Shown: positions 9,289-18,641, numbered from the stretch's first letter. The stretch is 64,000 bases of DNA from Sphingomonas desiccabilis (GCF_004135605.1 NZ_SDPT01000001.1:62001-126000), one strand, 5' to 3'. Made by a program: numbers and translations. The notes: generated by a model from the sequence alone, not told the origin.

Positions 9289-10515
9289 ATGACTGCCTAT
9301 GCCTATCGCGCCGCCGATCGTGGCGGCGCCACCCGCAAGGGGATCATCGAGGCGTCGAGCCCCGCTGCGGCCCGCGCGATGCTGCGCGACCAGTCCCTGC
9401 TTCCGCTGTCCGTCGAAGTCGCGGGGGAGAAGCGCGCCTCGCTGGGAACGCTGCGGCTGCCCTCGCTCCGTCGGCGCGGCATCACCCCGCGCCAGCTCGC
9501 GACCATCACACGCCAGATCGCGACCCTGGTCGGCTCCGATGTCTCGATCGAGGAGTCGCTGCGCCTGGTAGCCGGGCAGGCCGAACAGGCGGCGGTGAGC
9601 GCCCTCCTGCTCGACGTCCGCTCGGCGATCCTCGACGGCCGCAGCTTCGCCGCAGCCCTCTCGAAGCACCCGCGCGCCTTTCCGGGTTTCTACACCGCTT
9701 CCGTCGCGGCGGGCGAACAGTCCGGACGGTTGACGGACGTGCTCAACCACCTCGCCGCCTTCGTCGAGACGCGCCACGCCAACGGGCAGAAGCTCCAGCT
9801 CGCGCTGCTCTACCCCGCGCTGCTCGCCGCCGTCTCCTTCGGGATGATGGTGCTGCTGATGGTCTATGTCGTGCCGGACATCGTCCGCGTGTTCGTGTCG
9901 CGCGGCGCCGAGCTGCCCTTCCTCACCCGCGCGCTCATCGCGCTGTCCGCCTTCATCCAGAACTACGGCCTCTATGTCGCCGTGGTTGCGCTGGTGCTGG
10001 GGCTCATCGCCGGCCGCTGGGCGAAGGTACCCGCCAACCGGCTTCGCGTGGATCGCTTCCTGTCCGAACGCCGTCCGTTCCGCCGCTTCAGCCGCCAGCA
10101 CAATGCCGCGCGCTTCGCCGGCAGCCTCGCGACGCTGGTCGGCAGCGCCGTGCCGCTGGTCGAGGCGCTCCACGCCGCCGCCGCCGTCACGCCGAACCGC
10201 TGGGTGCGCGACAAGGCGCTGGGCGTCGCCCACCGCGTGCGCGAGGGGCTCAGCCTGCGCGCGGCGATGGCGGAGGCGGAGGCATTTCCGTCGATGCTGG
10301 TCGCGATCGTCGCCTCGGGCGAATCGAGCGGCCGCCTCGCTCCCGCGCTGGATCGAGCCGCGACCGAACTCGAGCGCGAACTAGACGCGCTCACCGCCAC
10401 GCTTGTCGCCCTGGTCGAGCCGCTGGTGCTGCTGCTGATGGGCGGGCTGGTGCTGTTGATGGTGCTGGCGATCCTGCTGCCGATCATCAACCTCAACAAT
10501 CTGGTGACGATCTGA
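9289..10515 (+). CDS. gspF: Type II secretion inner-membrane platform protein GspF
   Basis: GspF is the polytopic core of the assembly platform, to which GspE couples. The 408-residue protein has two T2SSF domains. The first cytoplasmic domain carries LATITRQIATLVGSDVSIEE. The first membrane pair follows (LLYPALLAAVSFGMMVLLMV). The second domain has RFAGSLATLVGSAVPLVEAL and ATELERELDALTATLVALVE, and there is a last helix near the C-terminus (LLMGGLVLLMVLAILLPI). Length and duplication match the family. It is transcribed alone, separated from gspE by an antisense GH43 gene. Its end is 9 bases from the convergent gspN end. Confidence 0.96.
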   Translation: MTAYAYRAADRGGATRKGIIEASSPAAARAMLRDQSLLPLSVEVAGEKRASLGTLRLPSLRRRGITPRQLATITRQIATLVGSDVSIEESLRLVAGQAEQAAVSALLLDVRSAILDGRSFAAALSKHPRAFPGFYTASVAAGEQSGRLTDVLNHLAAFVETRHANGQKLQLALLYPALLAAVSFGMMVLLMVYVVPDIVRVFVSRGAELPFLTRALIALSAFIQNYGLYVAVVALVLGLIAGRWAKVPANRLRVDRFLSERRPFRRFSRQHNAARFAGSLATLVGSAVPLVEALHAAAAVTPNRWVRDKALGVAHRVREGLSLRAAMAEAEAFPSMLVAIVASGESSGRLAPALDRAATELERELDALTATLVALVEPLVLLLMGGLVLLMVLAILLPIINLNNLVTI

Positions 10516-10524
10516 TGCGGGCGC

Positions 10525-11298
10525 CTACAGCCGGCTTTCGATCGTCCCGCCCGGCGGCAATCCCGTGAACGGCAGCAGCGCCGCACCGTCGCTGGTCAGC
10601 GTGATCCGATATGCGCCGTCCTCCGCCAGCACCGCCTCCATCAGCGTCTGGCGGCGCTGGGTCTGGGGCGCCAGGCGGACACGTGTCTCCCGGCCGACAT
10701 GCTCGGCGGTCAGGATCATCGCCGGTACCGCGCTTCCGGCGCCTGCCGGCTTTGCCATGCAACTCCCGGCATCGGAGAGGATCGTCGCCTGCGCCTGCCG
10801 GTCGCTGCCGCCGGCCACCAGTCGCGGAAGCTCGACCTGCATGGTCATGTCGCAGGTGAAGGGCAGGTTCGGCGCCACCGCCTGGAGCAAGGTCGCGTCG
10901 GCGGATCCGCTCACCCGGTCGAGACGCACCGTGCCCCCTGGGCGGAACAGCGCCTGGCCGCCCAGATCGGTGTCCGGCCCGGTCGCACGCCAATCGACCG
11001 CAAAGCCCAAGGAAGTGAGCGAGCGCAGCGGCGCCCATTGCCATTCCACCTTGCTGCCGCCGGCGACGCCCACTTCGCCGTTCCAGATCGTGCCGGCGAC
11101 CCCGCTGCGCCACGGCCGGTCGGTCAGCACCGCGCTCGCCGGCAGCGTCGCGACCATGGCGACCGCGAACGAGGCTATGCCAAACCCCGCGAACGCGATA
11201 GACCGCCGCCGTGCCTGAGCTCGCGCCCCTTCCGGAAGTATCGCGGCGGCAGACGCTTCGCCTGCTGCGGTCGACCCTAGTGCTATCGTCTGCGGCAT
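10525..11298 (-). CDS. gspN: Type II secretion protein GspN
   Basis: GspN is an accessory inner-membrane protein of some type II systems; its exact role is unclear. The 257-residue product has one N-terminal transmembrane helix (about residues 33-55, SIAFAGFGIASFAVAMVATL). A periplasmic beta-rich domain follows with the GspN-type phrases GVAGTIWNGEV and GGQALFRPGGTVRLDRVSG, ending PGGTIESRL. The frame has no ATG, GTG or TTG just before the helix, so the ATG at 11298 is the likely start. This makes its first 88 bases overlap the divergent gene starting at 11211. That overlap is unusual, and one of the two starts may be misplaced. Family call is by motif pattern and context. Confidence 0.78.
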   Translation of the reverse strand: MPQTIALGSTAAGEASAAAILPEGARAQARRRSIAFAGFGIASFAVAMVATLPASAVLTDRPWRSGVAGTIWNGEVGVAGGSKVEWQWAPLRSLTSLGFAVDWRATGPDTDLGGQALFRPGGTVRLDRVSGSADATLLQAVAPNLPFTCDMTMQVELPRLVAGGSDRQAQATILSDAGSCMAKPAGAGSAVPAMILTAEHVGRETRVRLAPQTQRRQTLMEAVLAEDGAYRITLTSDGAALLPFTGLPPGGTIESRL

Positions 11299-12287
11299 GG
11301 GCCGCTGCTCCCTTGCTGGCGGCGCGGAAGGAAACCCGGCCCGTGGCGCTGCTGGTGCCGTTGACCGGCAGCCATGCGGCGCTGGGCCTTAGCATGCAGC
11401 AGGCGGCGATGCTTCCGCAATCCGGCGCACCGGCCGAAACGGGAATGCTGCGCGTGTTCGACACCGCCGGCACCCCGGCGGGGGCTGCCGCTGCGGCGCG
11501 GCTCGCGTTGAAGGCGAAAGCCGGCATGCTGCTCGGGCCGCTCACCGCGGCGGAGGTGCCGGCGGTGGTGCAGGCGGCCGGCGGAAAGGTGCCGGTGCTC
11601 GCCTTCTCCAACGACATGGCACTGCGCAACAGCGGCGCCTTCCTGTTCGGCATCGGCGCGTCGCAGAGCACCCAGGCGATCCTGCGTTATGCGCGGTCCC
11701 GGGGCGTGCGGACCGTGCTGGTGATCGGCGACGGCGGCCCCTGGTCCGTCGCCTCCGTGGACGCGGCCAAGGCGATGGAGGCGGAGCTCGGCATGACGGT
11801 GCGGACGGTCACGGTCGCTCCCGGCGCGCCCTTGCCCGCGGTCGGCGATGCGCCCGATGCGGTGCTGGTGCCGGGTGGCGGTGCGACGCTTCTCGCCGCC
11901 GCCCGCGCGTTGCGCGATGCCGGCGTGCAGCTGCTCGCGAGCTTCCAGGGCGTGGACTATCGCCCGGAAGCGCTCGCCGCGCTCGAAGGCGCGTGGATCG
12001 CCAGCCCCGATCCGGAGGCGTTCGAGGGCTTTGCCGGTGCCTATGCCGCGCGCAACGGCGGTCGGCCGGGCACCATCGCGGCGCTCGCCTATGACGCGGC
12101 CGGCATCGCTCGCCAGCTGCGTGCCACCAACACGCTCAATCGCGAGGGGCTGCTTGCCGAGAGCGGCTTCCCGTGCGCGACGGGCGCCGTCCGCTTCCGC
12201 ACCGATGGCAGCTGCGCGCGCAGCTTCGCGATCCTGCTCGGCGGCCGCGACGGCTACTCCAAGGTGGCGGTGAGCCAGGGCGCGTGA
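11211..12287 (+). CDS. LpoA-like penicillin-binding protein activator / type I periplasmic-binding-fold protein
   Basis: This 358-residue protein has a leader with a twin-arginine-type motif, SRRQTLRLL (residues 11-19), followed by a hydrophobic stretch ending AAPLLAARK. The mature part has the leucine-binding (Peripla_BP_6) fold: RPVALLVPLTGSHAALGLSM near the start, VLAFSNDMALRNSGAFLFGI, and the VLVIGDGGPWSVASVDAAKAM strand-helix. Alphaproteobacterial proteins of this type are usually called penicillin-binding protein activators, after LpoA. The start is GTG at 11211, inside the divergent gspN. Its stop overlaps the GTG start of gspJ (GTGA), which ties it to the gspJ-K operon. A role in envelope remodelling around the secretion machine is inference. 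Confidence 0.7.
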   Translation: MPELAPLPEVSRRQTLRLLRSTLVLSSAAWAAAPLLAARKETRPVALLVPLTGSHAALGLSMQQAAMLPQSGAPAETGMLRVFDTAGTPAGAAAAARLALKAKAGMLLGPLTAAEVPAVVQAAGGKVPVLAFSNDMALRNSGAFLFGIGASQSTQAILRYARSRGVRTVLVIGDGGPWSVASVDAAKAMEAELGMTVRTVTVAPGAPLPAVGDAPDAVLVPGGGATLLAAARALRDAGVQLLASFQGVDYRPEALAALEGAWIASPDPEAFEGFAGAYAARNGGRPGTIAALAYDAAGIARQLRATNTLNREGLLAESGFPCATGAVRFRTDGSCARSFAILLGGRDGYSKVAVSQGA

Positions 12288-12829
12288 CGCATCCGGCCCG
12301 GCACGGGGAGGGCGGTTTCACCCTCATCGAGCTGATGATCTCGCTCGGCCTGTTCGCGCTGATCGCCGTCGCGGGCGTCACGCTGGTCGACAGCATTCTC
12401 TCGGTCCAGGGCCGGACCGAAAAGCGGCTGGATCGCATTGCCGAGGTGCAGCGCGCGATGTTCGTGGTGGGCAGCGACTTCGACCAACTCGCGCGCGGGC
12501 GCGTGCAGGGGGACGGCGGCCGGGTCGCGTTCTCGCGTGCTGCCGGCGGCTTCGGCGGCCCCGCACTCGCCGTAACCTACACCCTCGCCGACGGCCTGTT
12601 CGTCCGCACCGTCGACGGCCGGGCGCAGCGGGTGCTCGGCGGCGTCCAGTCGGCGCGCTGGCGCTATTTCGACGGCGCCTGGCTCGACTCCTGGCCCCCC
12701 GACGAGGAGCGGGTCGACACCTGGCCGCGCGCCGTGGCGGTCGAGCTCGCAGTCTCCGCCCCCAGCGGCATGGCAGGCACCGTCCGCCGCGTCGTCACGC
12801 TCCCGCTTCCGGCGGCCGAGCCGAAATGA
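12284..12829 (+). CDS. gspJ: Type II secretion minor pseudopilin GspJ
   Basis: GspJ is a minor pseudopilin of the tip complex. The 181-residue product has the prepilin site GEGG^FTLIELMISLGLFALIA with Glu at +5. The conserved GspJ segment QRAMFVVGSDFDQLARGRV follows, and then the beta-rich domain with RWRYFDGAWLDSWP. The GTG at 12284 is chosen because it overlaps the upstream TGA (GTGA) and gives an 11-residue leader. A longer in-frame extension exists upstream but lies within the preceding gene. Its stop overlaps the gspK ATG (ATGA). Confidence 0.92.
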   Translation: MTHPARHGEGGFTLIELMISLGLFALIAVAGVTLVDSILSVQGRTEKRLDRIAEVQRAMFVVGSDFDQLARGRVQGDGGRVAFSRAAGGFGGPALAVTYTLADGLFVRTVDGRAQRVLGGVQSARWRYFDGAWLDSWPPDEERVDTWPRAVAVELAVSAPSGMAGTVRRVVTLPLPAAEPK

Positions 12830-13713
12830 GCGGGCGGACGCCTGGCGACGAGGGCATGATCCTCGTCAACGTGCTGATGTTCGTGGCCATCGCCAGCGGC
12901 ATCGTGCTGCTGCTCATCAGCCGCGAGGAAATCGCGCTGGACCGCGCGATCCGCTCCCGGGAAGCCGCGCGCGCCCTCGCGATCGTGCGCGGCGGCGAGA
13001 CCTCGGCGCTGGTGGCGCTCCGCCGGGATGCCCGCGACGCGCCGGACGCCGACTATGCGAGCGAACCCTGGGGGGCGATCGCCGACAGCGATGTGCCGAT
13101 TGAGGGGGGGCGCTTCGACCTGGCGATCGCGGATGCCGAGGGGCGCTTCAACGTCAATGCCGTGCGCAAGGACGACCTCTCGGCCCAGCTGCTGTTCGCG
13201 AAGATCGGCCGCGCGGCCGGGTTCGACGACGACCAGCTCGCCTTTGCGGTCGGGTTGATCCGCGAATATGGCCCGATCAGCGACCTGCGTCCCCTGCGCT
13301 ACTCCGGGATACCGCCGGAGCTCGCCGACCGGCTCGAGCGGCTGGCGACGGCACTGCCGGGCAGCACGACGATCAACCTGAACGCCGCCTCGCCCGAACT
13401 GATGGCGGTGCTGTTCGGCGACCCGGTGGTAGCCGAGCGGCTGGTGGCGACCCGTACCCGCCAGGGGTTCCTGTCGCTCCAGGACTTGGCCGACGAAGGC
13501 GTGACCATGCCTCCCGGCGCCGGCCTCCGCTCCAACACCTTCTGGGTGCGCACCCGGGCGACGATCGGCGGCACCGCCCAGCAGGGCGCTACCCTCATCC
13601 AGCGGCGCGAGGGCGAGAACGGGCCGGTGGTGGTGCCGGTCGCCCGCTGGCGCAACGCCGCGGTCCCGCCCGAAGCGCCCGCCTTCGTGCCGCCTCGCAA
13701 GCCGGCTGGCTAG
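12826..13713 (+). CDS. gspK: Type II secretion minor pseudopilin GspK
   Basis: GspK caps the pseudopilus tip. The 295-residue protein has the prepilin-type start DEG^MILVNVLMFVAIASGIV. It lacks Glu at +5, which is normal for GspK. A large alpha domain is inserted between helix and core (ADAEGRFNVNAVRKDDLSAQ, then TTINLNAASPELMAVLFGD, the helix-hairpin-helix-like part). It is slightly shorter than the enterobacterial protein. The final codon and stop share a CTAG with the convergent transporter gene, so the two genes overlap by 4 bases. It ends the gspJ-K operon. Confidence 0.92.
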   Translation: MSGRTPGDEGMILVNVLMFVAIASGIVLLLISREEIALDRAIRSREAARALAIVRGGETSALVALRRDARDAPDADYASEPWGAIADSDVPIEGGRFDLAIADAEGRFNVNAVRKDDLSAQLLFAKIGRAAGFDDDQLAFAVGLIREYGPISDLRPLRYSGIPPELADRLERLATALPGSTTINLNAASPELMAVLFGDPVVAERLVATRTRQGFLSLQDLADEGVTMPPGAGLRSNTFWVRTRATIGGTAQQGATLIQRREGENGPVVVPVARWRNAAVPPEAPAFVPPRKPAG

Positions 13714-14153
13714 AAGATCGAGATCAGCGCCACGCCGAGGATCATCAGCACCGCGCCGGCGATGCGGCCGAGACCCGCCTGGTGCACCTCGAACCCCATC
13801 CAGCCGAAATGGTCGAGCACCAGCGCAGCGACGGTCGAGGCGGTGACGATCAGCGCGACGAACAGCCCGGCGCCGAGCCGAGGGGAGGCATAGACGGTTG
13901 CCAGCACGAACACGATGCCGAGCACGCCCCCGGTCCATGACCACCACGGCGCCTGCGCGATCGCCTGGCCGCTCGGCAGCCGCTCGCCCGCTGCCAGCGA
14001 CAACAGCAGCGATACGGTCAAGGTCACGAGCGAGACGATCGAGACCGTCCACAGCTGCGTGCCCAGCGCCTTTTGCAGCGCATTGTTGGTGCCCGACTGG
14101 AGCGCACTGGTGATGCCGGCGCCGGCCGCGAACAGGATGAAGAGCAGGTACAC
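13710..14153 (-). CDS. Small DMT-superfamily membrane protein (YdcZ/DUF606 type)
   Basis: The product has 147 residues and five predicted membrane segments. It starts with YLLFILFAAGAGITSALQSG and includes the family phrase NNALQKALGTQLWTVSIVSL and the helix GGVLGIVFVLATVYASPRLG. These match the DUF606/YdcZ branch of the drug/metabolite transporter superfamily, whose substrates are mostly unknown. The open frame extends 34 codons upstream, but that part is charged and low-complexity. The GTG at 14153 with AAGGG a few bases upstream begins directly at the first helix. Its stop overlaps the gspK stop by 4 bases (convergent). Confidence 0.8.
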   Translation of the reverse strand: MYLLFILFAAGAGITSALQSGTNNALQKALGTQLWTVSIVSLVTLTVSLLLSLAAGERLPSGQAIAQAPWWSWTGGVLGIVFVLATVYASPRLGAGLFVALIVTASTVAALVLDHFGWMGFEVHQAGLGRIAGAVLMILGVALISIF

Positions 14154-14279
14154 GCCCTTACCCCTGCCGCAGACAGGAGAGGCACGGCGCGGCGCTGGGT
14201 TCGGGCAATCGGCTTCTCCCTCGGATCGTCCGCCAGCAACCACCGGCAGCGGCAAATGATCCGAGGAGGCGGGCTCGCC

Positions 14280-16070
14280 CTAGTGGATGGCCTCGCCCAG
14301 CATCAGCGCACGGACGTAGCGAACCGGCGGCGACCCGTGCGCCAGCACCGCATCGTTGTAGCGCTTCAGGTCGAACGCCGCGCCGTTGCGCGCCTCCGCC
14401 GCCGCGCGCAGTTCCAGATGCTCGGAGTAGCCGACGAAATAGCTCAGCAGCTGGGTGGAGGAGAGGCGTGCGCGCGTCCACTTGCCGGCGGCCTCGCGCT
14501 CCTGCTGGAACGCGCCCTGCATCATCAGCTCCATCGCCTGCGCCTCAGTCATCCCCTCGGTATGGATGCCGATGTCGAGCAGCGTGTTGGTGATCGAGCG
14601 CAGCCGCATCTTGAGGACGGTCAGCTTGAACAGCGGATCGCCGTTCAGATAGCCCTGATCCGCCATCATTCCCTCGGCATAGACCGCCCAGCCCTCAATG
14701 AACGGTCCGGAGGCGAGCACCGCGCGCAGCATCGACGGATATTCGTTGGCGTGCGCGATCTGGAGGTAATGCCCCGGCATCGCCTCGTGCACGCTCAGGT
14801 CGTGGATCATGTAGTCGTTGTACTCGCGCAGGAACGACTCCGCCTGCGCATCGCTCCAGTCCTCGGGGATCGGAGAGACGGCAAAGAAGGTGCCGAGCTG
14901 CTTTTCGAACGGTCCGGGGCTGTCGCAATAGGCGACCGCCACGCCCTGGCGGAACTTGGGCATCTCGATGATCTGGACGGGCGTGTCGGGCACGGTGATG
15001 AGGTTCTTGGCGCGCACGAACGCGGTCGCCTGCTGGAGCGTCTTCGTCGCCTCCGGGATCACGCCGTCGCGGGCGGGATGCTTGGCATAGGTCAGCTCCA
15101 GCGCCGCCTCGATCGCCTTTTGCTGCTGGTCCGCCGTGGGGGAGGCGGGGAGCGCCGGTGCGTTCGGCTTGCCCGCCAGCACGGTGCGCGCGATCGCATA
15201 CATCTCCGCCCGCGCATCCGCCTTGGCCTTGAGCGCCCGCGCCTTGATCTCGGGCCGGGAGAGGTCGGTCACCAGCGCAAAGCGCAGCTTCTGGTCGTAG
15301 CGCGCCGCGCCGAGCCGAAAGTCCCCCTTCGCTTGCGGCACCAGCACCGTGTCGAGCCATTTCTGCTGGTCGGCAACCGCCGTCCTGAGCGTCGCAAGCG
15401 CCGCGTCGAACCGCTTCTGGTCGGCAGCTGGAAGCTCGTCCTTGTGCGGCGCCAGCATCCCCTCGGCGATCTGGAGCACGCCCGAGTTCTGCTGTGCCAC
15501 GGTCCTGGCGAATACCTCCGGCACGCGCGCCGGCACCAGGCTGGCGCGCATCTGCTGGAACAGCTGCGGCGTCTTCTCCATCCGCGCGATCGCCGCCTGC
15601 AGCCGCTGCGGCCATGGCGCGAAGCCGCGCGCCGCCAGCAGATAGAGTCCGCCGGAGATGGACTCGTTGGCGCCCTGCGGATCCCATTTGTGGGGCTTCA
15701 GCGTCTCGATCGTCCACAGCTGATAGGCGAGCTCGTTCGCAAGCAGCGCCGCATCGACCTGGTTCTCGCGGCTGAGCTTGCTGCGGTCGATCCGCCCCAA
15801 GGCCGCCTGGGTTCGCCGGAGCGCCGCCACTTCCCGCCCGCGGCCCGCGGCGGACAGGTCGTCGACCTGCGCGTCGAAGCGATGGTCGCCCAGATAGGTC
15901 GCATAGGTCGGTCGCAGCCGCGCCATCTCGTCCAGGAAGCGCTTGCCGAGCGCCTCGAACGCGGCGTCCTGTGCGGAAGCCGCGGCGGGGGCTGCGGGCT
16001 TGGCGACGGTCGCGCTGCCGGGCAAAGTCGCCCCGGCCAGGAGCAGCAAGGCAAACAGACCAGAGCGCAT
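14280..16070 (-). CDS. Secreted DUF885-family putative metallopeptidase
   Basis: The 596-residue protein has a signal peptide (MRSGLFALLLLAGATLPGSA). The long alpha-helical DUF885 domain contains the motif VHEAMPGHYLQIAH near residue 425 and GPFIEGWAVYAEGMM downstream. The HExxxGH arrangement plus a following Glu suggests a zinc peptidase, and a few family members have been linked to peptide or glutathione-conjugate cleavage. The substrate here is unknown. An upstream ATG would add 16 residues, but the ATG at 16070 starts the signal peptide and has GGGGAT upstream. Flanking genes are a DMT protein and an MFS pump on the same strand. Confidence 0.88.
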   Translation of the reverse strand: MRSGLFALLLLAGATLPGSATVAKPAAPAAASAQDAAFEALGKRFLDEMARLRPTYATYLGDHRFDAQVDDLSAAGRGREVAALRRTQAALGRIDRSKLSRENQVDAALLANELAYQLWTIETLKPHKWDPQGANESISGGLYLLAARGFAPWPQRLQAAIARMEKTPQLFQQMRASLVPARVPEVFARTVAQQNSGVLQIAEGMLAPHKDELPAADQKRFDAALATLRTAVADQQKWLDTVLVPQAKGDFRLGAARYDQKLRFALVTDLSRPEIKARALKAKADARAEMYAIARTVLAGKPNAPALPASPTADQQQKAIEAALELTYAKHPARDGVIPEATKTLQQATAFVRAKNLITVPDTPVQIIEMPKFRQGVAVAYCDSPGPFEKQLGTFFAVSPIPEDWSDAQAESFLREYNDYMIHDLSVHEAMPGHYLQIAHANEYPSMLRAVLASGPFIEGWAVYAEGMMADQGYLNGDPLFKLTVLKMRLRSITNTLLDIGIHTEGMTEAQAMELMMQGAFQQEREAAGKWTRARLSSTQLLSYFVGYSEHLELRAAAEARNGAAFDLKRYNDAVLAHGSPPVRYVRALMLGEAIH

Positions 16071-16141
16071 CGACGATCCCCACAGATTCCAATGGCTCGG
16101 GTCTATGCAGCGCACCACCCGGCGGCAAGCCGCGGATCGGA

Positions 16142-17686
16142 TTACGCCGGCTTAGCCCGCCCGCTCAGCTCGGCGCCCGCCTGTGGATCGAAGCGCAGGT
16201 TCACGAACAGCGCCGCCAGCGAGATTGCCGTCACCGTCCAGAAGGCGGCGGAGAAGTCGGGAAAGCCCGGGCTCGCCCGGCCGCTGGCGTCCATCGACAC
16301 TTGCAGCGCGACGCTGGCCGTGCAGATGCCGAGCGACAGCATCAGCTGCTGGAAGGTCGAGTAGAAGCTGGTCGCCGCGCTCATCCGCTCCTTGCCGATC
16401 TCGTCATAGGCGATGGTGTTGTAGGCAGTGAACTGGAACGACATCAGGAAGCCCGAGACCACCAGCACCGCGAAGATCGCGGCCAGCGGCCAATCCGGGC
16501 GGAACAGGCCGCAGACCGCATAGGCGGCCGTGCCGAGCACGCCCATCACCACCAGGCTCGACCGGAAGCCGAAGCGATGGAGCAGGCGGCGCGCCACGCC
16601 TTTCATCCCGAACGAGCCGATCGCGGTGGCGACTGTCATCGCGCCGCTCTGCGCGGCCGTGAGGCCGAAGCCCAGCTGCATCATCAGCGGCAGGAGGAAC
16701 GGCTGCGCGCCCTGGGTGATGCGCGCCAGCGACCCTCCCAGGACGGAAAGCCGGAAGGTGGGGACGCGCATCAGGGAAAGGTCGAGAATCGGGTGTTCGA
16801 GGCGGCGTGCGTGCAGCAGATAGAACAGGCCCGCGACCGCCCCGACGACGATCAGCGGCACCCCGATGCCTGCCCCTTCGGACCGGCTCACCATCTCGAA
16901 CCCCAGCAGCAGGCAACCCAGTGCTGCCGCCGAGAGGATGAAGCCGGTTCGATCGAATGGCTGCGCTTCCCCCTCGCGAAGGTCGGCGATGAACTTGCCC
17001 ACCAACACGAAGCCAACGAGGCCGATCGGCAGGTTGAGCCAGAAGATCCACCGCCAGTCGGCATAGGTGACGATGAAGCCACCCACCGGCGGCCCCAGGA
17101 TCGGCCCGATCAGCGCGGGCATGATCAGCCACGACATCGCCGACACCATGTCGCGCTTCGCCACCGAGCGCAGCAGCACCAGCCGGCCGACCGGCATCAT
17201 CATCGCGCCGCCGATCCCCTGCAGGAAGCGCGCGACCGCCATCGTGGGCAGATTGGGCGCGAGGCCGCAGGCAAGCGAGCCCAGCACGAACACTGCGATC
17301 GCCCAGCGGAACACCGGCTTGGCACCGAAACGGTCGGCGACGAAGCCCGATGCGGGGATGAACATGGCGAGCGCGAGCAGATAGGAGGTGAGGGCGATGC
17401 TCATCTCCGGCGCGCGGACGCCGAAATCCCGTGCCATCGTGGGAAGCGCCGTGGCGAGCACGGTGGCGTCGAGGTTCTCCATGAACATCGCGCAGGCGAT
17501 GATCAGCGCGACCGTCCGGTAGTTGGCGCTCGCCGGCGCGCCGCCCTGTTGATCGGTGGTCTCGGCGATCCGCTCGCCCGCCGGCACGATGCCGTCGCGC
17601 ACTTCGGAGTGGACGGAAGCGATGCCGCGACGCCGCGGGCGAAGGAAATTGCGCGGATCGAGTCCGTGCGGGAGGTGCAAAGACAT
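16142..17686 (-). CDS. DHA2-family MFS multidrug efflux transporter
   Basis: The 514-residue protein belongs to the EmrB/QacA-type major facilitator superfamily. After a hydrophilic N-terminus of about 55 residues, membrane segments begin with ALIIACAMFMENLDATVLAT, in which the motif D1 LDATVL is typical of the DHA2 group. Motif A (GFVADRFGAKPVF), motif C (PALIGPILGPPVGG) and WRWIFWLNLPIG follow. It probably exports drugs or toxic compounds by proton antiport; substrate is unknown. No adjacent membrane-fusion protein or TetR regulator is seen, which leaves its control unexplained. A GAAGG precedes the ATG. Confidence 0.92.
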   Translation of the reverse strand: MSLHLPHGLDPRNFLRPRRRGIASVHSEVRDGIVPAGERIAETTDQQGGAPASANYRTVALIIACAMFMENLDATVLATALPTMARDFGVRAPEMSIALTSYLLALAMFIPASGFVADRFGAKPVFRWAIAVFVLGSLACGLAPNLPTMAVARFLQGIGGAMMMPVGRLVLLRSVAKRDMVSAMSWLIMPALIGPILGPPVGGFIVTYADWRWIFWLNLPIGLVGFVLVGKFIADLREGEAQPFDRTGFILSAAALGCLLLGFEMVSRSEGAGIGVPLIVVGAVAGLFYLLHARRLEHPILDLSLMRVPTFRLSVLGGSLARITQGAQPFLLPLMMQLGFGLTAAQSGAMTVATAIGSFGMKGVARRLLHRFGFRSSLVVMGVLGTAAYAVCGLFRPDWPLAAIFAVLVVSGFLMSFQFTAYNTIAYDEIGKERMSAATSFYSTFQQLMLSLGICTASVALQVSMDASGRASPGFPDFSAAFWTVTAISLAALFVNLRFDPQAGAELSGRAKPA

Positions 17687-17839
17687 GAACCTTCAATTTG
17701 GCGTCTGGAGTCTGCGATACAATGCTGCGGGTGCACAAAGACGCGGCGCGCGGCCGCTTGACCTGCACCATCGCCCGCGCGGTATGTCGGCACCGCGGCG
17801 GTCGAGGATGTCCAAAGCACCGCAGGGAAGGGGTCGAAA

Positions 17840-18541
17840 ATGCGTCATGCCGTTGTTGCGCGTGTCTGCCTTGCCGCTCTGGCGGCTGCGGGCGCGGTGC
17901 AAGCCCCCGCCCTTGGCCGGCAGAAAGGAGGGACGTCCGCGCCGATGGAGGCGCTGGCCGAAACCCTGCTCGCGCTCGCCCCGGACGCGAATGCCGTCGG
18001 CACGCCGACCCTCGCTACGCTGCGGGCGAAGGACTCACCGATCCGGTGGATAGACGCGCCATCTTCGGCCGAGGAAACGCTTCGGAACGTCGGGAGGCTA
18101 GCGGGCGGCACCGTGCTGGCGCCCAACGCCGGTATGGTCCCGGAACTCACCTTCGAATGGGACGGGCCGCCCGGGCACCCCTTCGGCTTCGATCCGGTAC
18201 AGGCGCTTCGGAGCAGGGGCTTCCAAGTGAAGGCGCTGTACTGCTCGGCGATGGTCTCCGAGGGGACGAACTATTTCCTCGTTGCCGCGCCGGGCAAGCG
18301 GCAGGGCTTCCTTGCGGTGTACGCATTCGATGCGCCGATGGCGATCTCGGTGGCGAGCTGGTCCATCCGCTACCGACTGGACGGCCACATCCCCTCGCTT
18401 GCGGAGGTGCAGGCAGACGAAGATGTCGAGGCGAGCACCGATTGCTCGAAGGAGGTCTTCGGTCCGGTCGAGCAGATCAGCCATGCCGAGGCAGAGGCGT
18501 TCGTGCGGAGCAAGGCCCCGGCTACGCGGAGTTCGCGCTAG
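17840..18541 (+). CDS. Hypothetical exported protein
   Basis: The 233-residue product starts with a clear signal peptide ([20 protein letters not shown]). I do not recognise a domain in the rest. The central part ([20 protein letters not shown], then [20 protein letters not shown]) and the C-terminal part ([20 protein letters not shown]) look like a compact alpha/beta periplasmic protein. Two cysteines (in ALYCS and STDCSKEV) could form a disulfide. An AGGGAAGGGG stretch upstream could serve as ribosome binding site. It is divergent from the MFS gene and convergent with the tRNA-Pro gene. Confidence 0.7.
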   Translation: MRHAVVARVCLAALAAAGAVQAPALGRQKGGTSAPMEALAETLLALAPDANAVGTPTLATLRAKDSPIRWIDAPSSAEETLRNVGRLAGGTVLAPNAGMVPELTFEWDGPPGHPFGFDPVQALRSRGFQVKALYCSAMVSEGTNYFLVAAPGKRQGFLAVYAFDAPMAISVASWSIRYRLDGHIPSLAEVQADEDVEASTDCSKEVFGPVEQISHAEAEAFVRSKAPATRSSR

Positions 18542-18641
18542 CGGGCACCGGGAGCCGGAGCGACAGGCCGTGATCCGGGCCACGCTCGCTTCGGCGAACG
18601 CTCCCCGCGAAGGGGTGTGTCATCGATGTCTTGGAAGTAAA

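Noticed and set aside
17758..17788. TTGACC with TATGTC as promoter of the hypothetical exported gene at 17840
   Set aside because: Spacing of 19 bases and a poor -10; too weak to list.
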